A stretch of DNA of 6,542 bases from Prevotella sp. (GTDB taxonomy: Bacteria > Bacteroidota > Bacteroidia > Bacteroidales > Bacteroidaceae): assembly GCA_017424205.1 (NCBI GenBank), contig JAFPAS010000186.1:1-6542 (forward strand), in the 5' to 3' direction. The translations under genes were made by a program, and so were the position numbers. The notes under the pieces were generated by a model. It was not told where the DNA came from. It did not search any database and was given only the letters and a program-made list of their open reading frames with translations. Shown here one piece after another: positions 1 to 5,867 of the stretch (positions are counted from its first letter, which is position 1; every line of letters begins with the position of its first letter).

Positions 1-20
1 TACATTTTTTCAGTAAAATA

Positions 21-60
21 TTTGCCCGTTTGAATTATTATTAGTTACTTTGCATCGCAA
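21..60 (+). promoter_or_regulatory. Bacteroidota-type promoter of acpP
   Basis: A TTTG at 21-24 is followed after exactly 20 bp by TTACTTTG at 45-52, which matches the Bacteroidota -7 consensus TAnnTTTG at 7 of 8 positions. Transcription should start at about 57-60. The leader of about 70 nt begins with a small inverted repeat, GCAAAA (57-62) and TTTTGC (69-74), then becomes very A/T-rich up to the acpP start with no Shine-Dalgarno sequence, as is common for strongly expressed genes in this phylum. The match is seen directly; promoter activity is inferred. Confidence 0.7.
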
Positions 61-129
61 AACGTGTTTTTTGCAACCACTTAAAAAAATATTGTATAAA
101 TATAAATAACTTATAAAAAAATTACAATT

Positions 130-366
130 ATGTCAGAAATTAATGAGAAAGTAGTGGCTATCATCGAGGAGAAGCTCGGTGTAGACAAGGCAGAAATCAA
201 TCCAGAGGCATCATTCACAAACGACCTCGGTGCAGATTCTCTTGACACAGTAGAGCTCATCATGGAGTTTGAGAAGGAATTCGGTATCTCTATCCCAGAC
301 GACAAGGCAGAGAAGATTGCTACAGTAGGCGACGCTATCGCTTATATCGAGGAGAATGCAAAATAA
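130..366 (+). CDS. acpP: Acyl carrier protein
   Basis: Small acidic cytosolic protein of 78 residues, the usual length for AcpP. It carries growing acyl chains as thioesters on a 4'-phosphopantetheine arm during type II fatty acid synthesis. The attachment motif [10 protein letters not shown] is intact, with Ser37 as the residue modified by holo-ACP synthase, and the following acidic helix ([12 protein letters not shown]) is the recognition helix for partner enzymes. The four-helix ACP fold can be traced from [16 protein letters not shown] to the C-terminal [11 protein letters not shown]. The ATG at 130 gives the standard N-terminus; there is no Shine-Dalgarno sequence, only an A-rich leader. 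Its partner fabF lies downstream on the same strand but 535 bp away, an unusually wide gap for this pair. Identification is essentially certain. Confidence 0.98.
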   Translation: MSEINEKVVAIIEEKLGVDKAEINPEASFTNDLGADSLDTVELIMEFEKEFGISIPDDKAEKIATVGDAIAYIEENAK

Positions 367-387
367 TCTCTTCTAAATCTACAAAAC

Positions 388-435
388 ATCGGGAGTTATG
401 CACTCTGCAGCAACGCTGAAGGCATAACTTCCGAT
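388..435 (+). terminator. Hairpin after acpP, probable terminator or mRNA 3' end
   Basis: The arms at 388-401 and 422-435 pair over 14 bp with one G-U wobble (393 with 430). The 20-nt loop contains a smaller CAGC/GCTG stem (408-411 with 415-418). It starts 22 bases after the acpP stop codon. The downstream tract is only TCTT, so termination may be partial; it could instead stabilise or process the acpP mRNA and let some transcription continue towards fabF. Confidence 0.6.
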
Positions 436-437
436 TC

Positions 438-637
438 TTGCGTATAATAAGGAGAACAGCAGATTGTCCGAATTATCGCTTTATCTTATACTTTTAACTG
501 TTAAGGCGGCAGATATTATAAGCATACGAGTCAAGCCATAGCACCGCAGGATGAAAACATAGCGAAATGCTCTGGCATGACGACACACCTTAACACTGAA
601 AGCACAGGACAAAGCGCCACAAAGGCATAGAAAGCAA
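438..637. ncRNA. Candidate structured RNA in the acpP-fabF gap
   Basis: No credible ORF is present, but complementary segments nest around one centre. From outside in: TTGC 438-441 with GCAA 634-637; TTGTCC 464-469 with GGACAA 607-612; GCTTT 478-482 with AAAGC 599-603; TGTTAAGG 499-506 with CCTTAACA 588-595; 530-542 with 569-581 (11 of 13 pairs); CGC 545-547 with GCG 562-564; and ATG 551-553 with CAT 558-560 around an AAAA loop. The result is a rod of about 200 nt with a large one-sided bulge at 507-529. Size and outline resemble 6S RNA, but no conserved primary sequence was recognised. The stems fold on either strand, no clear promoter was found on either, and so the strand is left open. The pairings are read directly; that this is an RNA gene is inference. 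Confidence 0.4.
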
Positions 638-681
638 AACTCCGAAAATACAAATAAATTCTGTGGATATTATCTATAGGG

Positions 682-879
682 ATGTTCTAAAGAACATGTC
701 GAGATGATTTTCGTTCTTCTTCCGTATGTGCTTTTGTAAGTTGAAAAAGAAACATAGCAGGCTATGTGACTGATGAAACTTGACAGAATGACACCGAAAA
801 AGACGAAAAACAGCCGAAACAGAACAACAAGAATAGGCAAATACCTATAACCATAATTCTCAGAACGCACCTATAACCA
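682..879. repeat. Palindrome-rich non-coding stretch, possible dispersed repeat
   Basis: This part of the acpP-fabF gap contains several symmetric elements: ATGTTCT-AA-AGAACAT at 682-697; ACATAG/CTATGT at 752-757 and 762-767 with loop CAGG; around it AAGTT 738-742 with AACTT 777-781; and further out TTTTCGT 708-714 with ACGAAAA 803-809. Near the fabF end ACCTATAACCA occurs twice, at 843-853 and 869-879. A minus-strand 66-codon frame with a GTG start crosses the region but shows no family signature and is probably not a gene. Compact nested palindromes between two housekeeping genes suggest a mobile or dispersed intergenic repeat, or a regulatory leader for fabF. Only one copy lies in the window, so its repeat status is untested. 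Confidence 0.35.
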
Positions 880-901
880 CACTTAACATAAAAAATAAAA
901 C

Positions 902-2167
902 ATGGAACTGAAAAGAGTTGTAGTAACAGGACTCGGATGTATCAACCCACTGGGCAACACCGTGGAGGAAACATGGGAGAACATCGTTGCAGGAAAAAGC
1001 GGCGCCGCACCTATCACTAAGTTCGACGCATCTGCATTCAAGACTCAATTTGCGTGTGAAATTAAGAATTTCAACCCTGCTGATTACATCGACCGCAAGG
1101 AAGCACGCAAGATGGACGCATACTGCCAGTATTCTGTGGCAGCTGCTGCACAAGCCATCGACGACTCAGGACTCGACCTCGAAAAGGTTGACAAAGACCG
1201 CGTAGGCGTTATCATGGGCGTAGGCATCGGCGGAATGCGCACATTCGAAGACGAAATAGTAAACTGGGGCGTGAACGGACCAACTATGGGCCCTAAGTTC
1301 AACCCATTCTTCATACCAAAGATGATTGGTGATATCGCTTGCGGACACATATCTATCAGATACGGATTCCGCGGCCCTAACTATATCACAGCATCAGCAT
1401 GCGCTTCATCAACTAACGCTCTCGCTGACGCATTCAACCTCATACGCCTCGGCAAGGCTGACATCATCGTAGGTGGTGGCGCAGAGGCTGCTATCGCAGC
1501 ATGCGGCGTAGGCGGATTCAACGCTATGCACGCTCTCTCAACACGCAATGACGAACCAGAGAAAGCAAGCCGCCCATTCTCTGCAAGCCGCGACGGATTC
1601 GTAATGGCTGAAGGCGCTTCTATGCTCATTCTCGAAGAACTCGAGCACGCTAAGGCACGCGGTGCTAAGATCTATGCTGAAATGGTCGGAGCTGGCATGT
1701 CGGCTGACGCACACCACATCACAGCGTCACATCCAGAAGGACTCGGAGCAAAGCTCGTGATGAAGAATGCGCTCGAGGATGCTGGTCTGCAGCCTGAGGA
1801 TATCGACTACATCAACGTTCACGGCACATCAACTCCTGTGGGAGACATCTCAGAGGTGAAGGCTATCAAGGATCTCTTCGGAGATGCTGCATACAAGCTC
1901 AACATCTCATCAACTAAGTCTATGACAGGACACCTGCTCGGAGCTGCTGGCGCAACTGAGGCGCTCTTCTCTGTGCTCGCCGTAAAGAACGACATCGTAC
2001 CGCCAACAATCAACCATGAAGAGGGTGACGAAGATCCAGAAATCGACTATAGCCTCAACTTCACATTCAACACCGCACAGAAGCGCGAAGTACGTGCTGC
2101 GCTGTCTAACACATTCGGTTTCGGCGGACACAACGCTTGCGTTATCTTTAAGAAATACGCTGAATAA
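902..2167 (+). CDS. fabF: Beta-ketoacyl-[ACP] synthase II
   Basis: Cytosolic condensing enzyme that extends acyl-ACP by two carbons with malonyl-ACP, releasing CO2; FabF-type enzymes also perform the temperature-sensitive elongation of unsaturated chains. The 421 residues fit the family length of about 410-420. The thiolase-fold Cys-His-His triad is present: Cys167 in TASACASS, His307 in NVHGTST and His344 in SMTGHLLGAAG, with Lys339 just before it. The gating loop GFGGHN (406-411, preceded by Phe405) is intact. An in-frame TAA at 896-898 makes the ATG at 902 the first possible start. The leader is A-rich without a Shine-Dalgarno sequence and no clear TTTG/TAnnTTTG promoter was found directly upstream, so it may be transcribed from the acpP promoter or from the intervening gap. 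rnc follows after a 126-bp gap on the same strand. Confidence 0.97.
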   Translation: MELKRVVVTGLGCINPLGNTVEETWENIVAGKSGAAPITKFDASAFKTQFACEIKNFNPADYIDRKEARKMDAYCQYSVAAAAQAIDDSGLDLEKVDKDRVGVIMGVGIGGMRTFEDEIVNWGVNGPTMGPKFNPFFIPKMIGDIACGHISIRYGFRGPNYITASACASSTNALADAFNLIRLGKADIIVGGGAEAAIAACGVGGFNAMHALSTRNDEPEKASRPFSASRDGFVMAEGASMLILEELEHAKARGAKIYAEMVGAGMSADAHHITASHPEGLGAKLVMKNALEDAGLQPEDIDYINVHGTSTPVGDISEVKAIKDLFGDAAYKLNISSTKSMTGHLLGAAGATEALFSVLAVKNDIVPPTINHEEGDEDPEIDYSLNFTFNTAQKREVRAALSNTFGFGGHNACVIFKKYAE

Positions 2168-2189
2168 TATTACTGAACAATACACAGGA

Positions 2190-2237
2190 TTCTGGCGCCG
2201 GAGATGCTGCAACAACAGTGCTCTGCCGGCGCCAGAA
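2190..2237 (+). other. Perfect 12-bp hairpin between fabF and rnc
   Basis: TTCTGGCGCCGG at 2190-2201 is exactly complementary to 2226-2237, with a 24-nt loop. It begins 22 bases after the fabF stop codon. The stem is very G/C-rich, but the downstream sequence ATACTACACAC has no U-tract, so this is not a standard intrinsic terminator. Because it precedes rnc it could be an mRNA processing or stability element, possibly cut by RNase III itself as happens in the leader of the E. coli rnc operon. That parallel is inference, and 12 bp is short for an RNase III substrate. Confidence 0.6.
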
Positions 2238-2247
2238 ATACTACACA

Positions 2248-2282
2248 CAGCGCTGAAACAACACACTGGCAGCGCTGAAACA
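2248..2282 (+). repeat. 13-bp direct repeat upstream of rnc
   Basis: CAGCGCTGAAACA occurs at 2248-2260 and again at 2270-2282, with a 22-bp period. Each copy contains the self-complementary hexamer AGCGCT, and the period is close to two turns of B-DNA. The second copy ends 11 bases before the rnc ATG, so a protein bound here, or a change in RNA folding, could affect rnc expression. Identity of the two copies is certain; any function is inference. Confidence 0.5.
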
Positions 2283-2293
2283 TTTATCGTGTG

Positions 2294-3301
2294 ATGAACA
2301 TCATTGACCATATAAAGCTCCCCTTCCGTAAAGACAAGGAGCTGTATCTTAAACTATACAAGATACTCGGATATCTACCACACGACATCTCACTCTACAA
2401 ACTTGCTCTCATGCACAAAAGCGTGGCAAGAAGAAACGCTAAAGGACGCCCGGTTAACAATGAGCGACTCGAGTTTCTTGGCGACGCAGTGCTTGACGCA
2501 GCCGTAGGACACATCGTCTACGAACACTTCCCAGGAAAACGTGAAGGATTCCTGACTAATACACGCTCTAAACTCGTACAGAGAGAAACGCTCGGCAGAC
2601 TGGCAAACGAAATGGGAATTACACAGCTCATCCTCTCGTCAGGACGCTCAGCCAGCCATAACTCATACATGGGCGGAAACGCATTCGAAGCACTTGTCGG
2701 TGCTCTCTATCTTGATCACGGATACAACGCTTGCATGCTGTTCATAAAGAAACAGATACTTAGCAAGATGGTGAATATCGACAAAGTGGCGTATAAGGAA
2801 GTAAACTTCAAGTCGAAGCTCATAGAATGGACACAGAAAAACCGTGTCATGCTCGACTTCAAATGCATCAAGCAGGATAAGGACGAAAACGGCTCGCCTA
2901 CATTCGAATACATCTGCGTGCTCGAAGGTATCGAGGCTTGCGGAGGCAAAGGATTCTCGAAAAAAGAAGCACAGCAGCACGCCGCAGAGGAAACACTGAA
3001 GAAACTGCGAAAGCAGCCTAAATTCTGCGACGACGTGTTCAAGGCTAAAACAAACCGAACAAAGATGGAGGAAGAACCAGTAATGGCGGCACCTGACATC
3101 GAAAAGGAAATAAGAGAGCAGAAAGAATTTATCGTCTCAGCAGACAACACACAGAAGAAGGAAACACCAAAAAAGGAGAATAACGAAAATAACTTCGATG
3201 TTGACTTCTCTGATGTGCAGCCAGAGAAAAAGGAGATGACTCGTGAAGACATCATTGCAGCTGCAGAAGAAGCAGCTTTTAACAATAAAGACAGCGAATA
3301 A
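2294..3301 (+). CDS. rnc: Ribonuclease III with long charged C-terminal tail
   Basis: Double-strand-specific endoribonuclease that processes rRNA precursors and structured mRNAs as a cytosolic homodimer. Numbering from the ATG at 2294 (335 residues), the catalytic signature ERLEFLGDAVL spans 57-67, supplying Glu57, Glu60 and Asp64. The second metal-binding motif reads GGNAFEALVGALYLD, so Glu132 is kept but the position equal to E. coli Asp114 is Asn129. A double-stranded RNA-binding domain runs from about 170 to 240, ending in the helix KKEAQQHAAEETLKKL. Residues from about 243 to 335 form a lysine- and glutamate-rich, probably disordered extension absent from the 226-residue E. coli enzyme. 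A GTG directly before the ATG could add one residue; ATG is preferred. No Shine-Dalgarno is evident. The gene follows fabF and ends in a strong terminator. Confidence 0.95.
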   Translation: MNIIDHIKLPFRKDKELYLKLYKILGYLPHDISLYKLALMHKSVARRNAKGRPVNNERLEFLGDAVLDAAVGHIVYEHFPGKREGFLTNTRSKLVQRETLGRLANEMGITQLILSSGRSASHNSYMGGNAFEALVGALYLDHGYNACMLFIKKQILSKMVNIDKVAYKEVNFKSKLIEWTQKNRVMLDFKCIKQDKDENGSPTFEYICVLEGIEACGGKGFSKKEAQQHAAEETLKKLRKQPKFCDDVFKAKTNRTKMEEEPVMAAPDIEKEIREQKEFIVSADNTQKKETPKKENNENNFDVDFSDVQPEKKEMTREDIIAAAEEAAFNNKDSE

Positions 3302-3306
3302 AAAGC

Positions 3307-3344
3307 CGGGGAAGATGAACCAGAACATCTTCCCCGATTTTTTT
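3307..3344 (+). terminator. Intrinsic terminator after rnc
   Basis: A perfect 11-bp stem, CGGGGAAGATG (3307-3317) with CATCTTCCCCG (3326-3336), has an 8-nt loop and is followed by A and seven T residues (3338-3344). It begins 5 bases after the rnc stop codon and marks the end of the acpP-fabF-rnc block, separating it from the downstream metabolic genes, which start from their own promoter. Confidence 0.93.
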
Positions 3345-3354
3345 ACCCCTAACA

Positions 3355-3392
3355 TTTGCCAGTTAAATAAAAAAACGCTAACTTTGCACAAA
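3355..3392 (+). promoter_or_regulatory. Bacteroidota-type promoter of the BKACE gene
   Basis: TTTG at 3355-3358 and TAACTTTG at 3379-3386 are separated by exactly 20 bp, a full match to the Bacteroidota -33/-7 pattern and the same spacing as at acpP. The predicted start near 3391-3393 gives a leader of only about 20 nt before the ATG at 3413. It lies immediately behind the rnc terminator, consistent with a new transcription unit. Confidence 0.8.
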
Positions 3393-3412
3393 CCTACAAA
3401 CTAACACTTCAC

Positions 3413-4252
3413 ATGAGAAAAATAATCGTAACAGTTGCCCCTGTATGTCATGTGGGCAAAGAAATACCGGAAGAATGCAAAAACCCGCTAACACCGGAAG
3501 AAATAACAGAAGACGTAGTAAACTGCTATAAGGCTGGAGCATGCCAGGTGCATCTGCACACAAGAGACCTGAAAGGCAACCCGACATTCGAACTCGACGT
3601 ATTCCAGAAAACTATCAATATGATACGCGAGAAAACCGATATGATCATACAAGGCTCTACTGGCGGACTCTCTACTCTCACTCTCGAAGAGCGCTGCGTA
3701 AGCCTCAACGTACCGGAGGTTGAAGTGGCTTCGCTCAATATGGGCTCGGTTAACTTTGCCGAGACTGTATACATCAACACCATGCCTGAACTGCGATACT
3801 GGGCGAAACGCCAGCAGGAGGCTGACGTGGTGCCTGAGATGGAGCTATTCGACTTGTCACATGTGGAGTGCTGCAGCCGTCTTGCTGACGAAGGTGTGAT
3901 ACGCCGTCCGCTGCACTACAACTATTGCGTTGGACCAGGTGCCAGCTCTAACCTCTCTGCAACAGGACGAAATCTCGCACTGCTCAATATGCTTGCAGAG
4001 CAAGGAACTTCTTGGGGAGTAAACCACGACTCAATGAAAGACTTCTCAATCCTGGCTTGTGCCATAGGCATGGGCGCTAATGCTGTGCGCGTGGGATTCG
4101 AAGACAGCTTCTACTATGCTCCTGGAAAGCGTGCACATACTAATGCCGAACTCGTTGAGCGTCTCGTTGCGCTCATCCGCATGATGGGCTGCGAGCCTGC
4201 TACTCCTGAGGAAGCACGCGAAATGCTGCACATCGGCACTTACTGGAAATAA
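3413..4252 (+). CDS. BKACE-family (DUF849) beta-keto acid cleavage enzyme
   Basis: Predicted cytosolic, metal-dependent TIM-barrel enzyme of 279 residues, typical for the family. The best studied member, Kce, converts 3-keto-5-aminohexanoate and acetyl-CoA to acetoacetate and a CoA thioester; other members use different beta-keto acids. The metal-binding histidines are in QVHLHTRD (His47, His49), the substrate carboxylate loop is GSTGG with Ser82, and the C-terminal motif VRVGFEDS supplies Arg226, Glu230 and Asp231. MGSVNF (110-115) is another family hallmark. The N-terminal strand reads VTVAPVCHVGKEIP rather than the commoner VTxAVTGAxHTP type, so it may belong to a less studied substrate subgroup. 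It has its own promoter, and a transporter and a DUF1537 kinase follow on the same strand. The family is clear; the substrate is unknown. Confidence 0.88.
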   Translation: MRKIIVTVAPVCHVGKEIPEECKNPLTPEEITEDVVNCYKAGACQVHLHTRDLKGNPTFELDVFQKTINMIREKTDMIIQGSTGGLSTLTLEERCVSLNVPEVEVASLNMGSVNFAETVYINTMPELRYWAKRQQEADVVPEMELFDLSHVECCSRLADEGVIRRPLHYNYCVGPGASSNLSATGRNLALLNMLAEQGTSWGVNHDSMKDFSILACAIGMGANAVRVGFEDSFYYAPGKRAHTNAELVERLVALIRMMGCEPATPEEAREMLHIGTYWK

Positions 4253-4260
4253 CATTCTGC

Positions 4261-4299
4261 TGACTTGCTGGCGCTGATTCATGACCGCGCCAGCAGTCA
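4261..4299 (+). terminator. Hairpin after the BKACE gene
   Basis: TGACTTGCTGGCGC (4261-4274) pairs with GCGCCAGCAGTCA (4287-4299) over 13 bp with a single bulged T; the loop is 12 nt. It starts 8 bases after the stop codon. No U-tract follows (TATATCATGC), so it may terminate weakly, or attenuate and stabilise the upstream mRNA while letting the transporter gene be expressed at a lower level. Confidence 0.55.
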
Positions 4300-4380
4300 T
4301 ATATCATGCAGACAACACCAATATCCCGGGCTACGCAAAAATGATGGCTCACCAGAAATTGGTTTTCTATAATACGCTAC

Positions 4381-4396
4381 ATGTCATTCCTGACAT
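4381..4396. promoter_or_regulatory. 16-bp palindrome upstream of the transporter, possible operator
   Basis: ATGTCA-TTCC-TGACAT is a perfect inverted repeat with 6-bp arms and a 4-bp spacer, 54 bases before the MFS start codon in a 198-bp intergenic gap. Size and symmetry suit a dimeric helix-turn-helix regulator, for example of GntR or LacI type, which often control sugar-acid genes. No regulator gene is visible in the window. No good TTTG-N20-TAnnTTTG promoter was found around it; TACCTTAA at 4426-4433 is only a weak -7 candidate. Confidence 0.4.
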
Positions 4397-4450
4397 CTGC
4401 AACCTCTGCATAAACTAAAAACTTATACCTTAAATCCTGACAACTCACTA

Positions 4451-5734
4451 ATGAAAAAGACTAATGTCATACTGACGCTGCTCGTCATCCTCAGCGTCAT
4501 TACCTTCCTCGACCGCACATGCATCACGTTTGCAAGCATGGAGATTAAGCAAGACCTCGGCATCGACCAGAGCGGCTGGGGATGGGTGATGAGTATTTTC
4601 ACACTTTCTTATGGCCTGATGCAGATTCCGTTGGGCGCTCTCGGCGACAAGGTCGGCCATCGATGGGTGCTCGCACTCATTGTGGTATGGTGGTCTGTAT
4701 TCACTGGTTTCACGGGCATGGCTGGCGGACTCATGTCGATGCTCGCCATACGCTTCTGCTTCGGCATTGGCGAGGCTGGCGCTTCACCATGCTCAACAAG
4801 TGTCATCAGCCGATGGTTTGACAAGGACAAGGTGGGCAAGGCACAGGGATACGTATGGGCAGCAACTCGTCTTGGCGGTGCTGCCGCGCCGTTTATTGTC
4901 ATACCGCTCGTAGCAAACTACGGCTGGCGCTTCTCTTTCTACGCCCTCGGAGCAATTGGTCTGGTGTGGGCTGTGGTATGGATTTTCACATATAGAGACA
5001 AGACTCACCCTCACCGCACAATAAGCGAGCGCGTGGAGCAGGCTGGCGAAAAACTACATATTGCCAAAGAGCAGGCTCATCAGGCAAAGGATATCGTGAA
5101 GGAGCGCTCTAAGGCTATTCCATGGAAGGAGATTGCATCACACCGCCAGTTCTGGATTATCTGCGGCATGTATTTCTTCTATGCCTTCGGTTCTTGGTTC
5201 TTCTTCACATGGTTCCCTGAGTTTATGAAGCAGGGACGCGGATTCTCTGCCGACGAACTTAAGTATGCCGTGGCTATTCCGTTTATCATGTCGATGTTCG
5301 GAAATATTGCTGGCGGATATCTCACTGACAAACTCTCAAAGCGCTACGGCATAAAGGTGGGCCGCAAAGCCTTAGGCACTGTGTGTCTGACTGTCTCTGC
5401 CGTATGCATGGTTCTGGCTGCTTTCATTCCAGGAAAGATTGCCGTGTTCGTATTCCTCTCTCTTTGTTTCGGCATCTTCGACCTCATGCTGCCTTCTGCA
5501 TGGGCTCTCTGCATTGACCTCGGCAAGCATTTCGCTGGCTTCGTATCGGGAGCAATGAACACCTTCGGCAATCTCGGCGGCTTCTGCTGCTCATTGATGT
5601 TCGGCTATCTGCTGAAGTCTACAGGCAACTACAACCTGCCACTCTACATGATAGCAGGCATGCTGCTGCTCAGCGCACTGCTCTTCGCTTTCATCAATCC
5701 TTCAAAGCCTATCGTAAAAGAAGAGGAGGCGTAG
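4451..5734 (+). CDS. MFS transporter, anion:cation symporter type
   Basis: Inner-membrane carrier of 427 residues with about 12 predicted membrane helices, in two six-helix halves (roughly 5-181 and 233-416). Features of the anion:cation symporter family, which includes hexuronate, glucarate and related sugar-acid carriers, are visible: FLDRTCITFA in helix 1 (residues 19-28), the MFS motif-A loop LGALGDKVGHR (61-71), and RFCFGIGEAGASP (101-113) in helix 4. Residues about 182-230 form a charged, helical cytoplasmic loop rich in Glu, Lys and Gln that links the halves. The ATG at 4451 sits directly before a basic MKKTN and the first helix, as expected. The preceding gap holds a hairpin and a possible operator; a DUF1537 kinase gene follows after 133 bp. 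It probably imports a proton- or sodium-coupled organic anion, and the neighbours favour a sugar acid. The exact substrate is unknown. Confidence 0.9.
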   Translation: MKKTNVILTLLVILSVITFLDRTCITFASMEIKQDLGIDQSGWGWVMSIFTLSYGLMQIPLGALGDKVGHRWVLALIVVWWSVFTGFTGMAGGLMSMLAIRFCFGIGEAGASPCSTSVISRWFDKDKVGKAQGYVWAATRLGGAAAPFIVIPLVANYGWRFSFYALGAIGLVWAVVWIFTYRDKTHPHRTISERVEQAGEKLHIAKEQAHQAKDIVKERSKAIPWKEIASHRQFWIICGMYFFYAFGSWFFFTWFPEFMKQGRGFSADELKYAVAIPFIMSMFGNIAGGYLTDKLSKRYGIKVGRKALGTVCLTVSAVCMVLAAFIPGKIAVFVFLSLCFGIFDLMLPSAWALCIDLGKHFAGFVSGAMNTFGNLGGFCCSLMFGYLLKSTGNYNLPLYMIAGMLLLSALLFAFINPSKPIVKEEEA

Positions 5735-5753
5735 ACTATAGAATAATATTAAA

Positions 5754-5829
5754 GTGTCTATGATAGGCTGCAAAGTCGCTTAAAGCGCAGAGTGACTAAT
5801 CGCGCTGGTGACAAACTCCCAATAGACAC
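5754..5829. other. Inverted repeats in the transporter-kinase gap
   Basis: The 133-bp gap contains GTGTCTAT (5754-5761) and its exact complement ATAGACAC (5822-5829), 60 bases apart. Between them lies a tight palindrome, CGCTT-A-AAGCG (5777-5787). They could form an RNA structure that tunes kinase expression relative to the transporter, or be protein-binding half sites. There is no U-tract and no clear promoter, so co-transcription across the gap is likely. An 8-bp match over this length can occur by chance. Confidence 0.3.
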
Positions 5830-5867
5830 AATAGAACAGCTCACCCCGAAGGAAAGAAAAATACACT

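Noticed and set aside
443..448. TATAAT, like a sigma-70 -10 box
   Set aside because: Bacteroidota use the TAnnTTTG -7 box; no TTTG lies at the right distance and the site falls within the candidate RNA rod.
670..870. Minus-strand 66-codon frame with a hydrophobic N-terminal half in the acpP-fabF gap
   Set aside because: GTG start, no recognisable family or ribosome-binding site, and it runs through nested palindromes; more likely a chance frame across a non-coding repeat.
860..1153. Minus-strand 97-codon frame over the start of fabF
   Set aside because: Overlaps the well-supported fabF coding sequence and resembles no known protein.
2291..2293. GTG as the rnc start codon
   Set aside because: It lies directly before an in-frame ATG; the ATG is the simpler start and changes the product by only one residue.
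2716..3285. Minus-strand 189-codon frame opposite rnc
   Set aside because: Serine- and phenylalanine-rich antisense shadow of the lysine/glutamate-rich rnc frame; rnc has clear catalytic motifs.
4368..4373. TATAAT upstream of the transporter gene
   Set aside because: No matching upstream element, and this hexamer is not the -10 signal of this phylum.
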